From Sneathiellales bacterium (GTDB taxonomy: Bacteria; Pseudomonadota; Alphaproteobacteria; Minwuiales; Minwuiaceae), in NCBI GenBank assembly GCA_026992315.1, contig JALXAG010000151.1:1-53954 (forward strand): a DNA stretch of 53,954 nt, written 5' to 3'. Position numbers and translations under genes: made by a program. Below, piece after piece: positions 42,283-50,720 of this stretch (the stretch's first letter is position 1; each line of letters opens with the position of its first letter). Below the pieces are notes generated by a model, which saw nothing but the letters and a program-made list of their open reading frames with translations, was not told the origin of the DNA and ran no database searches.

Positions 42283-43107
42283 TCATGCCAGGTGCAGGCG
42301 CATGTTTTCCCGGGCAACGATGTTGCCTTCCCAGGCAAAGCGCGCCTCTTCTTCCAGCCGTTCCATGAAGCGGTCCTCATGGTCGGGGTCGTGGTGGAAA
42401 ATGGCTAACCGTTTGACACCGGCGGCCTGGCACAGGCGCATGCCCTCCTGCCAGGTGGAATGCCCCCAGCCGATTTTGGCGGGAAATTCCTTATCCGTAT
42501 AGGTGCTGTCGTAAATGACCAGGTCGGCCCCTTCGATCAGGGCGAGGATGTTTTCATCCGGTTTGCCCGGGACGTGCTCGGTATCGGTCACATAACAGAG
42601 CGATTTGCCGCGATAGGTGATGCGGTAGCCCGTCGCCCCGTCGGGATGGTTCAGCGCGATCGTGCGGATGGCGATGCCGCGCATGATCTCGAAATCTTCG
42701 CCGGCACGGAAATCCTCGAAGCTCATGCGGGCCTTCATGATATCGAGCGGCACGGGAAAGGTCGGCTGGGCCATCTGGCTGGAGAGTACCGAGCGCACGC
42801 CGCCGCGGTCCGAGAGATGACCCGCCATGATGGTGTAGGCATGGTCCTCGCGAAAGGCCGGGGCGAAGAAAGGGAAGCCGTTGATGTGATCCCAATGGGT
42901 GTGCGAAAGCAGGATATGCGCATTGTTGACGTTCTTGCGCATCAGCCAATGGCCGAGATTGCGGATCCCGGTGCCGGCATCGAGGATGATGCGCTGCCCG
43001 CCCAATGCCAGTTCGACACAGCTTGTATTACCGCCGAAGGCGACATGTCGGGAACCGGGCGTGGCGATGCTGCCGCGCACCCCCCAGAACTTGACCTTGA
43101 ATGCCAT
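42283..43107 (-). CDS. Metallo-beta-lactamase-fold hydrolase
   Basis: A 274-residue MBL protein of the group starting KFWGVRGSIATPG. Metal ligands are in LLSHTHWDHINGFPFF, in YVTDTEHVPG (bridging Asp) and in the late IFHHDP histidine. These stand-alone enzymes resemble phosphodiesterases such as PhnP or RNase Z-like proteins; substrate unknown. AGGATAAATA precedes the ATG. A perfect CRP-type palindrome lies 80 bases upstream of its start. Confidence 0.9.
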   Translation of the reverse strand: MAFKVKFWGVRGSIATPGSRHVAFGGNTSCVELALGGQRIILDAGTGIRNLGHWLMRKNVNNAHILLSHTHWDHINGFPFFAPAFREDHAYTIMAGHLSDRGGVRSVLSSQMAQPTFPVPLDIMKARMSFEDFRAGEDFEIMRGIAIRTIALNHPDGATGYRITYRGKSLCYVTDTEHVPGKPDENILALIEGADLVIYDSTYTDKEFPAKIGWGHSTWQEGMRLCQAAGVKRLAIFHHDPDHEDRFMERLEEEARFAWEGNIVARENMRLHLA

Positions 43108-43186
43108 TATTTATCCTGTTCACAGATGCCTTTTCATGCGGGCGTTTGTTATGGCTGTCACAATTTCATATCTGTAGCCGCGAATA

Positions 43187-43202
43187 TGTGATCCCCGTCA
43201 CA
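43187..43202. promoter_or_regulatory. CRP/FNR-type operator
   Basis: TGTGATCCCCGTCACA is an exact TGTGA-N6-TCACA, flanked by AATA and TTCA, very close to the enterobacterial CRP consensus. It lies 80 bases from the MBL start codon and about 430 from korA. Alphaproteobacterial CRP-like proteins recognise this motif; FNR-type factors use related TTGA half-sites, so CRP is favoured. Confidence 0.6.
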
Positions 43203-43320
43203 TTCAACGGTAATATCCTGACACTGTTAAGAAATTTTTATTTTTCCCCCGAAAGAATGCCATGAGACATGGCGAGGGCGGGGAAAGTCGGGCTTGTTTT
43301 GTATGGTTTCCGTCGGTATT

Positions 43321-43334
43321 ATTTGTATACAAAT
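43321..43334. promoter_or_regulatory. GntR-type palindrome upstream of korA
   Basis: ATTTGTATACAAAT is a perfect 14-bp palindrome with the TTGTATACAA core known for several FadR-subfamily GntR regulators. No GntR gene is in the window. About 300 bases upstream of the korA start. Confidence 0.45.
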
Positions 43335-43633
43335 GAAAAAAATGAATGAATTTCTCATTGTCCCGTGGCAGCCAGTGCATTATTTACATTTTTGAAAACG
43401 GTATATTCACGATTACCAGTTATATAGTGTTAAATTAATGGCGCCGGCAGGTTCCGCCGTTTGGGACTATTGTCCGCCGCACTTGTGCCCAAGGATGGCC
43501 GGGTGTATTCGGTGGATGCCGGCGGCAGACGATTTGACCTCGGTCATGGTGCCGGCAGTGGGTATATGGTTTTCGCTGTTCGTGTTTTTCGCCGCCATGG
43601 CAATCCATGGCGCTATGCAAGGCAGGTTCGCTC

Positions 43634-45505
43634 ATGACAGATCTTCAGGTCGCCACGGCCGGCAATACCGCTTCTTCCCGGCGGAAACTGGATTCCGTGG
43701 TCGTACGTTTCGCCGGCGATTCAGGCGACGGTATCCAGGTAACGGGCGGGCAGTTCACGCTTGCCACGGCGCTGGCGGGCAATGATCTGGCCACCTTCCC
43801 CGATTACCCGGCGGAAATCCGCGCCCCCGTCGGCACGACCTTCGGCGTTTCGGCATTTCAGATTCATTTCGGCGATCGCAGTGTCAAGACCGCAGGCGAT
43901 GCGCCCGACACGCTGATCGCCTTCAACCCGGCGGCGCTGAAGGTCAATCTGCCGCGCCTGCCCAAGGGGGGCTTGCTGATCGTCGATGAAGGCAGCTTCA
44001 ACGAACGTAATTTCAAGAAGGCCGAAATTACCGCCAATCCGCTGGAGGACGGATCCCTCGACGATTACAATTTGATCCGCATCGATATCACCAAACGCAC
44101 GCTGGAAGCGGTAAAGCCATACGGTTTGTCGCAGAAGGAAGGGGTGCGCTGCAAGAATTTCTGGGCTCTGGGGCTGGTCTACTGGCTGTATGACCGCGAT
44201 CCCGCCCCGACCGAGGAATGGCTGAAGGCCAAGTTCAGGAACAACCCCAAGATCGCCGAGGCGAACATTGCCGCCATGCATGCCGGTCATGCCTATGGCG
44301 AAACGATGGAGCTGGATGGTTTCGGTGCCTATACGGTGCCCCCGGCCCCCATTGCGCCCGGCCAGTATCGCACGGTCACCGGGGCGGAGGCCATGGCCTG
44401 GGGGCTGGTGGTCGCCGCCGGGCTTGCGGATAAGGAGATGATGTTCGCCTCCTACCCCATCACGCCCGCTTCGGTCATCCTGCATCATCTGGCCCGCCTG
44501 AGCGATTATCGCGTCACCACCTTTCAGGCGGAGGATGAGATCGCGGCCGTCTGCGCGGCCATCGGCGCGTCATATGCCGGTTCCATCGGCGTTACCTCCA
44601 GCTCCGGCCCCGGCATCGCCCTGAAGGGGGAGGCACTGGGTCTGGCCGTTGCCGTCGAACTGCCTTTGGTGGTGGTCAATTCCCAGCGGGCGGGGCCATC
44701 CACCGGCATGCCGACCAAAACGGAACAGGCCGATCTTTTCCAGGCTGTCTTCGGGCGCAACGGCGATGCGCCGATGGCGGTGCTGGCCGTCCGTTCGCCG
44801 GGAGATGCCTTCGATGTGGCGGTGGAGGCGACACGCATTGCCCTGACCTATATGACGCCGGTGATGATCTTGACCGACGGCTATATCAACAATGCCGCCG
44901 AACCATGGAAGATTCCCGATGTCAGGAACATGGTGGCCATCGATGCGCCGTATCACACACAGGCGGAAGGTTTTCACCCCTTTGCCCGCGACCCGGAAAC
45001 CCTGGCCCGGCCCTGGGCCATTCCCGGCACGCCTGGGCTGGCGCACCGCATCGGGGGGATCGAGCGCGATGCGCTGACCGGCAATATCTCCTATGATCCG
45101 GCCAACCATCAGAAGATGACGGATCTGCGCGCCGCCAAGATCCGCGGCATCGCCAACAGCTACGGGCCGCTGGAAATGGCGGCCGGAAAACCCGGGGCGG
45201 CGCTGACGGTGGTTGGATGGGGCTCGACCTATGGCGCCGTCAACGAGGCCGTACAGGACCTGATCGGCGAGGGGGCCGATATCGCCCATGTGCATCTGCG
45301 CCATATCTGGCCGCTGCATCCCGATCTCGGCGATGTCCTGCGCCGTGCCGGCCGGGTCGTGGTGCCGGAAATGAACAATGGTCAGCTGTTGACCCTGCTA
45401 CGTTCCGAATATCTGATCGATGCCCGCCCCCTGGACCAGGTGACGGGGCAGCCGTTCAGGATCGGCAATCTGAAAGCGGCTTTCCGCCGCCATCTGGAGG
45501 CATGA
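43634..45505 (+). CDS. korA: 2-oxoacid:ferredoxin oxidoreductase, fused gamma-alpha subunit
   Basis: A 623-residue KorA-type subunit. The gamma domain (about 1-190) starts with VVRFAGDSGDGIQVTGGQ; the alpha pyrimidine-binding domain starts near 210 (ALAWG-like GAEAMAWGLVVAAGLADKEMMFASYPITPASVILHHLA), with ITSSSGPG-like VTSSSGPGIALKGEALGLA and the C-terminal domain (VVGWGSTYGAVNEAV). It converts 2-oxoglutarate (or another 2-oxoacid) and CoA to acyl-CoA with reduced ferredoxin. Start at ATG (MTDLQVATAG); the track begins nine codons upstream. Substrate preference cannot be told from this alone, hence korA is by family habit. Confidence 0.9.
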   Translation: MTDLQVATAGNTASSRRKLDSVVVRFAGDSGDGIQVTGGQFTLATALAGNDLATFPDYPAEIRAPVGTTFGVSAFQIHFGDRSVKTAGDAPDTLIAFNPAALKVNLPRLPKGGLLIVDEGSFNERNFKKAEITANPLEDGSLDDYNLIRIDITKRTLEAVKPYGLSQKEGVRCKNFWALGLVYWLYDRDPAPTEEWLKAKFRNNPKIAEANIAAMHAGHAYGETMELDGFGAYTVPPAPIAPGQYRTVTGAEAMAWGLVVAAGLADKEMMFASYPITPASVILHHLARLSDYRVTTFQAEDEIAAVCAAIGASYAGSIGVTSSSGPGIALKGEALGLAVAVELPLVVVNSQRAGPSTGMPTKTEQADLFQAVFGRNGDAPMAVLAVRSPGDAFDVAVEATRIALTYMTPVMILTDGYINNAAEPWKIPDVRNMVAIDAPYHTQAEGFHPFARDPETLARPWAIPGTPGLAHRIGGIERDALTGNISYDPANHQKMTDLRAAKIRGIANSYGPLEMAAGKPGAALTVVGWGSTYGAVNEAVQDLIGEGADIAHVHLRHIWPLHPDLGDVLRRAGRVVVPEMNNGQLLTLLRSEYLIDARPLDQVTGQPFRIGNLKAAFRRHLEA

Positions 45506-45506
45506 A

Positions 45507-46547
45507 ATGAACATTGCCACTCCCGTCATGAAGCGGACAATCAAGGATTTCACCAGCGATCAGGAAGTGCGCTGGTGCCCCGGCTGCGGCGATTACGCCA
45601 TTCTCAAGGCGGTGCAGAAAACCCTGGTCGATATCGATGCCGACCCGGACCGGACGGTCTTTGTCTCGGGCATCGGCTGTGCGGCGCGTTTTCCCTATTA
45701 TGTCAGCACCTATGGTTTTCACACCATTCACGGGCGCGCGCCGGCCTTTGCCACCGGTATCAAGCTCAGCAATCCCGAACTCGATGTCTGGCTGATCACC
45801 GGCGATGGCGATGCGCTCTCCATCGGCGGCAATCATCTGGTGCATGTGCTGCGCCGCAATGTCGATATGCAGATCCTGCTGTTCAATAACGAGATCTACG
45901 GCCTGACCAAGGGGCAGTATTCCCCGACCACGCAGAAGGGGACGCGCACGCCCTCCTCGCCGCAGGGATCCGTGGATGCGCCCTTGTCCGCGACCCTGCT
46001 GGCCCTGGGGGCCGGGGCGCGTTTCGTCGCCCGCGGCATCGATCGCCTGCAGAAGGATCTGCCGGGCATTCTGGCCCGCGCCCATGCCCATAAGGGGGCA
46101 TCCTTCGTCGAGATCTACCAGAACTGCATCATCTATAACGACGGCGTGTTCGAGGGGCTGACGGAAAAGGGCATCGGCGAGGACCACCGCATCCTGCTCG
46201 AACACGGCAAGCCGATGATTTTCGGCCGCAACAGGGACAAGGGGCTGGTGCTGAACCATGACCGCCTTGCGCTGGAGGTCGTCGATCTGGGCGAAGGGGC
46301 CGATACCGGCCGCCTGCTGGTTCACGACGAAACCAACAAGACGATGGCGAGCATGCTGGCGGCCATGGAAGGCCCTGACATGCCGGTGGCCCTGGGGGTG
46401 CTGTACTGCAACCCGGATGCCAGTTACGAGCAGGAAGTAACCGCCAGGGAAAATCACGACCGTGTCGATGCCGACCGTCTGAACGCCATGCTGCGCCAGG
46501 GGCGCTGCTGGACGGTCGGCGAAGACGGCACAGGCAGCGGCGGGTAA
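45507..46547 (+). CDS. korB: 2-oxoacid:ferredoxin oxidoreductase, beta subunit
   Basis: A 346-residue TPP-binding subunit. RWCPGCGDYAILKAV holds two of the Fe-S cysteines, GIGCAARFPYYV another, and WLITGDGDALSIGGNHLVHVLRRN plus NNEIYGLTKGQYSPT form the TPP/Mg site. GGAGG lies seven bases before the ATG inside the korA end, so translation is coupled. No ferredoxin gene is adjacent. A weak AGAGG/CCTCT hairpin with a T-run at about 46578-46615 may end the transcript. Confidence 0.93.
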   Translation: MNIATPVMKRTIKDFTSDQEVRWCPGCGDYAILKAVQKTLVDIDADPDRTVFVSGIGCAARFPYYVSTYGFHTIHGRAPAFATGIKLSNPELDVWLITGDGDALSIGGNHLVHVLRRNVDMQILLFNNEIYGLTKGQYSPTTQKGTRTPSSPQGSVDAPLSATLLALGAGARFVARGIDRLQKDLPGILARAHAHKGASFVEIYQNCIIYNDGVFEGLTEKGIGEDHRILLEHGKPMIFGRNRDKGLVLNHDRLALEVVDLGEGADTGRLLVHDETNKTMASMLAAMEGPDMPVALGVLYCNPDASYEQEVTARENHDRVDADRLNAMLRQGRCWTVGEDGTGSGG

Positions 46548-46694
46548 TGCCCCGGCCTGGTTCGCAAAGCGTTTGCCTTCTCAGAGGATAAAATGCATCT
46601 GCCCTCTTTTGTTATACGGGAAAAGCGCGTAGATTGCCCCTGTGGCTATGGGTTCGTTTTTCCAGGACGGTAAGAGGCTGGGCGTTATTCTGTA

Positions 46695-47246
46695 ATGGCA
46701 AATTATAACTTCGATCGTTTCACGGTCCTGGTGGTCGATGAAAATTCCTATATGCGTTCGCTGATGACCATGGCGCTGAAGGCGCTGGGCATCGGCACGG
46801 TCAAGACGGCGAAGGACGGCGGCGATGCCATCGATCTGCTGCGCCTGATGGAACAGAATCCGATGAAGGCCGGGATGCTGTCGGTCGATATCGTTTTTTC
46901 GGCCTGGGACATGTCGCCCGTCGACGGCATGATGCTGTTGCGCTGGATCCGTCGCCACAAGGAAAGTCCGGACCGCTTCATTCCCTTTGTGATGGTGACC
47001 GGCCATGCCGAACCTGATAACATCCGCGAAATGCGCGATATGGGGGTGACGGAGGTTCTGGCGATGCCGTTTTCGGTCAATGGGGTGGCCAGCCGCCTGC
47101 TGCAGGTGGTGGACCGTCCGCGCCAGTTCGTGCATACATCCGATTATTTCGGGCCCGACCGGCGCCGGCAGAACATCCCCAGCGGATTGCCGGAACGGCG
47201 GGTGCTGACCGATGACCACCCTCAGGTGGAGATTGTCTATGACTAA
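46695..47246 (+). CDS. Degenerate receiver (pseudo-receiver) protein
   Basis: A 183-residue CheY-like domain (about 8-135) plus a short tail with HTSDYFGPDRRRQNIP, a tail seen in Rhodospirillales receiver proteins. The acidic pair is kept (D15, E16) and so is T102 (MVTGHA), but the phospho-acceptor position in FSAWDMSPVDG is Ala70 rather than Asp, and the invariant Lys is Met124 (LAMPFS). It therefore should not be phosphorylated in the normal way and may act as a constitutive or ligand-switched binding domain. Its 3' end overlaps the next gene by eight bases, coupling it to an Hpt-like protein. Confidence 0.88.
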   Translation: MANYNFDRFTVLVVDENSYMRSLMTMALKALGIGTVKTAKDGGDAIDLLRLMEQNPMKAGMLSVDIVFSAWDMSPVDGMMLLRWIRRHKESPDRFIPFVMVTGHAEPDNIREMRDMGVTEVLAMPFSVNGVASRLLQVVDRPRQFVHTSDYFGPDRRRQNIPSGLPERRVLTDDHPQVEIVYD

Positions 47247-47766
47247 GGCCGGTTCCGGAAAAAAGCCACCCGTTCGGGTGCGTTTCTACCGTCTGCGCAA
47301 CAAGCTGAAGGAAAAGGCCGGCGGCGGCAGCGGCGAAGGCGGCGGCACCATTTCCGCCGATGCGCTGGCGGCGGCGCAGGAGGCCTTCGATCAGGCGGCG
47401 GAGGATTATCCCGATTGGGTGAAACCTTATATCGACGAACTTTACGAACATTTCCGCCGTTGCGTCGATACGCCCGAACAGCGCCTGCAGCACTTCGCCC
47501 AGGTGCGCAGGATCGCCCATGACCTGAAAGGCCAGGGCAGCACCTTCGGCTATAACCTCATGACCTTCTTTGCCGCTTCACTGTACGATTTCGCCTTTCA
47601 GGAAGGGGAAATCTCCGACAATCATGTGGAACTGCTGAAAGCGCATATCGATTCCATGAATGTCGTCATCAAGGATCGGATCCGTGGCGATGGCGGTGAG
47701 GAAGGGCAGGCCCTGCAAAAGGGGCTGCAGGATGCCATCGAGAAATATATGAACACGGTGGAGTAG
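47239..47766 (+). CDS. Hpt-like phosphotransfer protein
   Basis: A 175-residue helical protein. RRIAHDLKGQGSTFGYNLMT is an Hpt motif with phosphorylatable His94, followed by a helix and a charged C-terminus. The N-terminal 40 residues are basic then Gly/Ser-rich (disordered). The ATG lies inside the receiver gene (ATGACTAA overlap); the track adds nine residues. As a partner of a receiver that lacks its aspartate, it must pass phosphate to another regulator or work as a binding protein only. Confidence 0.8.
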   Translation: MTKAGSGKKPPVRVRFYRLRNKLKEKAGGGSGEGGGTISADALAAAQEAFDQAAEDYPDWVKPYIDELYEHFRRCVDTPEQRLQHFAQVRRIAHDLKGQGSTFGYNLMTFFAASLYDFAFQEGEISDNHVELLKAHIDSMNVVIKDRIRGDGGEEGQALQKGLQDAIEKYMNTVE

Positions 47767-47787
47767 GGAGCCGGATCCTGGTGCCCC

Positions 47788-48219
47788 CTATGGCGCACAG
47801 GCGGCGCCGGAGGGGCTTGGCCGCAGGCGGATGATGATTTGCCGGTATTGCTGCCTGGCGCGGAATTCCAGCCCCGGATGCGCCCGCAGCAATGCCCAGT
47901 CCGCGCCTGTCTGCACCAGGCGCAGGCAGCCGGGAAAACGTCGCGGCAAGGCGCGCAGCCCGGAAAGATCCGTCGCCTTGTTCAGGGTGACCATCAATTG
48001 CTGTTCGCTACTGCTGAAGCGGACAGTTGCGCTGCGCGGCAGGGTAATCGCAATATCGATGCCGCCGCCGTTGGGGGCGGCTATGATTTCCGCCTGATTG
48101 CTCGGTTTCGGCGTCGGTGGCGGCAGCGGCACCTCCGGCGGTGAGGCGCAGCCGGCCAACAGCAGAAAAACCCCGGCGGCGGCAAGCATCGGCAGGATGC
48201 TGTCCGCGCGCCCGCGCAT
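47788..48219 (-). CDS. Small lipoprotein of unknown function
   Basis: A 143-residue protein with a lipoprotein signal (LLLAGC, Cys24), a proline-rich linker (PPEVPLPPPTPKP) and a compact C-terminal part with alternating polar and hydrophobic strands (IDIAITLPRSATVRFSSSEQQLMVTL). No family recognised. The ORF track's 372-residue version is false: its first 229 residues are the epimerase gene in another frame. Starts five bases after the epimerase stop, so co-transcribed with it. Confidence 0.7.
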   Translation of the reverse strand: MRGRADSILPMLAAAGVFLLLAGCASPPEVPLPPPTPKPSNQAEIIAAPNGGGIDIAITLPRSATVRFSSSEQQLMVTLNKATDLSGLRALPRRFPGCLRLVQTGADWALLRAHPGLEFRARQQYRQIIIRLRPSPSGAACAP

Positions 48220-48224
48220 GAGGA

Positions 48225-49157
48225 TCAGCCTTCCGGCAGGGCGGCCAGGGTTTGGCGCAACCCGTCGATCAGCGTGGTTTGTGCCCGGACGTTCAGTTCC
48301 CGTATCGCCTTGTCGGGGCGGCCGAAGGAATGGCGGATATCGCCTTCCCGGGCCGGGGCGATAACGATTTCGGCCTGCCTGCCCTCCACCTCGCCGATGG
48401 CTTCGGCAAGCTGGCGAATGCTGGTCTGCCGCCCGGTACAGACATTGAAGATGCGCGGCGTGTCGGCAGGGCTGTCCATCGCCGCCAGAAGATGGGCCAC
48501 CACATCGCCGACATAGATGAAATCCCGGGTCTGTTCGCCATCGCCGAAGATTCGCACCGCTTTCCCGGCCTTGATCCGGTCGGAAAAGATGGCGATCACC
48601 CCTGAATAGGGCGATTTCGGATCCTGGCGGGGGCCATAGACATTGAAGAAACGCAGGCCCGTGGTCGGCACGCCATGAACCAGGGTGGCGACACGCCCGT
48701 GCAGTTCGCAGCCCAGCTTGTCGGCGCCATAGGCCGAAAGGGGGCGGGTGGCCGATTCCTCGTCCAGCGGCAGATCGGGATTGTCGCCGAACACGGCGGC
48801 CGACGAGGCATAGACGACCGGAACGGCAGCCCTGTCGGCGGTGGCGCGGGCGGCATCGAAGATGGTGATGCTGCCGCTCAGATTGGTCCGGTGCGTGGCG
48901 ACCCATTCCTCGTTGCCCTTTTGCACCGAGGCAATGGCGGCAAGATGAAAGCAGCCGTCCACATCGGCCATCAGGGTCTTGACCAGATCCGCATCGGAAA
49001 TGTCTCCGATGACGATCTCGGCCCCTTCGGGGGCGTTCTCACGCCTGCCGGTCGACAGATCGTCGAGGACGATCACCGTATCGCCGCGCCCGATCAGGGC
49101 TTCCGCCAAATGGGAGCCGATAAAGCCGCAGCCGCCGGTTACAAGCCATCTGGACAT
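48225..49157 (-). CDS. NAD-dependent sugar epimerase/dehydratase
   Basis: A 310-residue extended SDR enzyme acting on nucleotide sugars. GGCGFIGSHLAE gives the NAD site, SSAAVFGDNPDLP and the YGADK catalytic Tyr/Lys follow, then LRFFNVYGPRQDP and RDFIYVGDVVAHL, typical of UDP-glucose 4-epimerase/UDP-glucuronate epimerase relatives. Exact sugar not predictable. Supplies envelope polysaccharide precursors. Located 66 bases after the ABC permease gene with no terminator between, so partial read-through is possible. Confidence 0.9.
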   Translation of the reverse strand: MSRWLVTGGCGFIGSHLAEALIGRGDTVIVLDDLSTGRRENAPEGAEIVIGDISDADLVKTLMADVDGCFHLAAIASVQKGNEEWVATHRTNLSGSITIFDAARATADRAAVPVVYASSAAVFGDNPDLPLDEESATRPLSAYGADKLGCELHGRVATLVHGVPTTGLRFFNVYGPRQDPKSPYSGVIAIFSDRIKAGKAVRIFGDGEQTRDFIYVGDVVAHLLAAMDSPADTPRIFNVCTGRQTSIRQLAEAIGEVEGRQAEIVIAPAREGDIRHSFGRPDKAIRELNVRAQTTLIDGLRQTLAALPEG

Positions 49158-49223
49158 ATTTCCGTCTTCTCCTCAATGGGCTGGAAGCCGCCTTAGTCGG
49201 GGGCCTGCAGCATTGTTCATCGG

Positions 49224-49922
49224 TTAGGATGTAGCGATACGAGGATACAGATGTTTGTTAAGTTTCCGTTCCAGTTGCCTGAATATCGCCGTCAGCATGA
49301 AGGTGATGGTCAGATAGAAGACGGCGGATGTCAGGAATCCCTCGAAAGCCAGGTAATAACGCGCGTTCAGCGTCCGTCCGGCGCCGAGGATGTCCATCAG
49401 CGTAATCACCGAGGCAATGGCCGAACCGTGCAGCATGAAGATGACTTCGTTCGAATAGGCGGGCAGGGCGCGGCGAAAGGCGCTGGGCAGGATGATGCGG
49501 CGCATGCGCAGCCAGGGGCCCATTCCGGCGGCGCGTGCCGCCTCGATTTCGCCGCGGGGCGTCGTTTCGATGAAACCGCGCAGGATCTCGGTCGTATAGG
49601 CGCAGGTATTCAGGCTGAAGGCGATCAGCGCGCACCAGTAGGCATCGCGCAGCACCGTCCATAAAATGCTTTCACGGATGAAATCGAACTGGCTCAGCCC
49701 GTTATAGACCAGATAGGTCTGCACCAGCAGCGGCGTGCCGCGGAAAAAATAGGTGAACATCCATACCGGCCGGTTGAACCAGCGGTGTCTGGTGGCCCGT
49801 GCGATCGCCAGGGGGATAGACAGGGTTCCGCCGATCAGCAGCGAAAAGAACAGCAGGCGCAGGGTCATCCAGGTGCCCTGGAAGAACAGGTCGATGTTCT
49901 TGAAGATCAGATCGAATTCCAT
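49224..49922 (-). CDS. Polar amino acid ABC transporter permease (HisM-like)
   Basis: A 232-residue permease with about five TM helices, beginning with the family N-terminus FQGTWMTLRLLFFSLLIGG. The EAA loop EAARAAGMGPWLRMRRIILPSAFRRALPAYSNE is complete. Last of the hisP-SBP-hisQ-hisM order; three bases after the preceding permease. Confidence 0.93.
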   Translation of the reverse strand: MEFDLIFKNIDLFFQGTWMTLRLLFFSLLIGGTLSIPLAIARATRHRWFNRPVWMFTYFFRGTPLLVQTYLVYNGLSQFDFIRESILWTVLRDAYWCALIAFSLNTCAYTTEILRGFIETTPRGEIEAARAAGMGPWLRMRRIILPSAFRRALPAYSNEVIFMLHGSAIASVITLMDILGAGRTLNARYYLAFEGFLTSAVFYLTITFMLTAIFRQLERKLNKHLYPRIATS

Positions 49923-49925
49923 CGC

Positions 49926-50612
49926 CTAGTTCCGCTCGTGACCGATATTGTAGCGGCGCTCCAGCCAGTTGAGGCCGGCATTTGAGATCGAGGTCAGTAT
50001 CAGGAAGATGATCAGCACCCCGAACAGGAAGGTAAAGGGCTGGCGCGTCGATTTGCCGGCGGCATTGGCCAGATAGACCACATCCTGCAGGCCGATGATC
50101 GAGACCAGTGCCGTGGTTTTGATCATCACCAGCCAGTTGTTGCCGAAGCTGGGCAGGGCATAGCGGACGAGCTGGGGCCAGATGATGCGGCGAAAGACCG
50201 TCCAGCGGCTCATGCCGCAGGCCATGCCGGCCTCGATCTGACCGGCGGGGATGGCGAGATAGGCGCCACGGAAGGTTTCGGTCATATAGGCGCCGAAGAT
50301 GAAGCCGATGGTCGTCACCCCGGCGGTGAAGGCATCGATTTCGACATAGTCCCAACCGAAATAATCGCCGATCTGGTTGACGATCTGCTGGCCGCCATAG
50401 AACAGCAGCAGCATCAGCACGATATCGGGAATGCCGCGCACGATGGTGGTATAGGTCTTGGCCGCGCCTTGCGCAACGGGGGAACGTGACAGCTTGCCCC
50501 AGGCGCCGAGCAGGCCGAGGACGACCGAAATGGCAAGCGACGTTAGCCCGACGGCAATGGTCAGAACCGTGCCCTTGAGCAGCAATGGCGTATAGTTCAG
50601 CAGCAGTTCCAT
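49926..50612 (-). CDS. Polar amino acid ABC transporter permease (HisQ-like)
   Basis: A 228-residue permease, partner of the HisM-like protein. Family start LLKGTVLTIAVGLTSLAISVVLGL, RGIPDIVLMLLLFYGG in the second helix region, and EAA loop EAGMACGMSRWTVFRRIIWPQLVRYALPSFGNN. Separated from the upstream SBP gene by the hairpin at 50675-50703. Confidence 0.93.
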   Translation of the reverse strand: MELLLNYTPLLLKGTVLTIAVGLTSLAISVVLGLLGAWGKLSRSPVAQGAAKTYTTIVRGIPDIVLMLLLFYGGQQIVNQIGDYFGWDYVEIDAFTAGVTTIGFIFGAYMTETFRGAYLAIPAGQIEAGMACGMSRWTVFRRIIWPQLVRYALPSFGNNWLVMIKTTALVSIIGLQDVVYLANAAGKSTRQPFTFLFGVLIIFLILTSISNAGLNWLERRYNIGHERN

Positions 50613-50674
50613 CGGTCGTGCATTTGCTTGTAAAGGCCGGGCGGTTCAGGCGGTTGGCAGAGATGTGCGGGGAA

Positions 50675-50703
50675 GGAACCCGGCGGGCCGGCCGCCGGGT
50701 TCC
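50675..50703 (-). repeat. Intra-operon 12-bp hairpin after the amino-acid-binding-protein gene
   Basis: GGAACCCGGCGG and CCGCCGGGTTCC pair perfectly across a 5-base loop, 17 bases after the SBP stop and 62 before the permease start. Same geometry as the hairpin at 35686-35714 in the peptide operon but unrelated in sequence. Confidence 0.7.
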
Positions 50704-50720
50704 GGTGAGGTTTCGTCAAA

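Larger units (their letters stand above)
43108..43633. promoter_or_regulatory. Divergent control region, MBL gene / korA
   Basis: About 525 bases without a believable gene; two ORFs near the korA end have no family character. It is AT-rich in the middle. It contains a CRP/FNR-type palindrome (43187-43202), a GntR-type palindrome (43321-43334), a T-rich stretch at about 43229-43245, and AT-rich DNA up to about 43437 that may hold the korA promoter, leaving a long leader. Confidence 0.55.

Noticed and set aside
43435-43785. Small ORFs on both strands before korA
   Set aside because: They overlap each other and the korA start, with no ribosome site or recognisable family.
47788-48906. 372-codon lipoprotein ORF as given in the track
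   Set aside because: The first 229 codons are the epimerase gene read in another frame; only the last 143, starting at the ATG after the epimerase stop, form a sensible lipoprotein.
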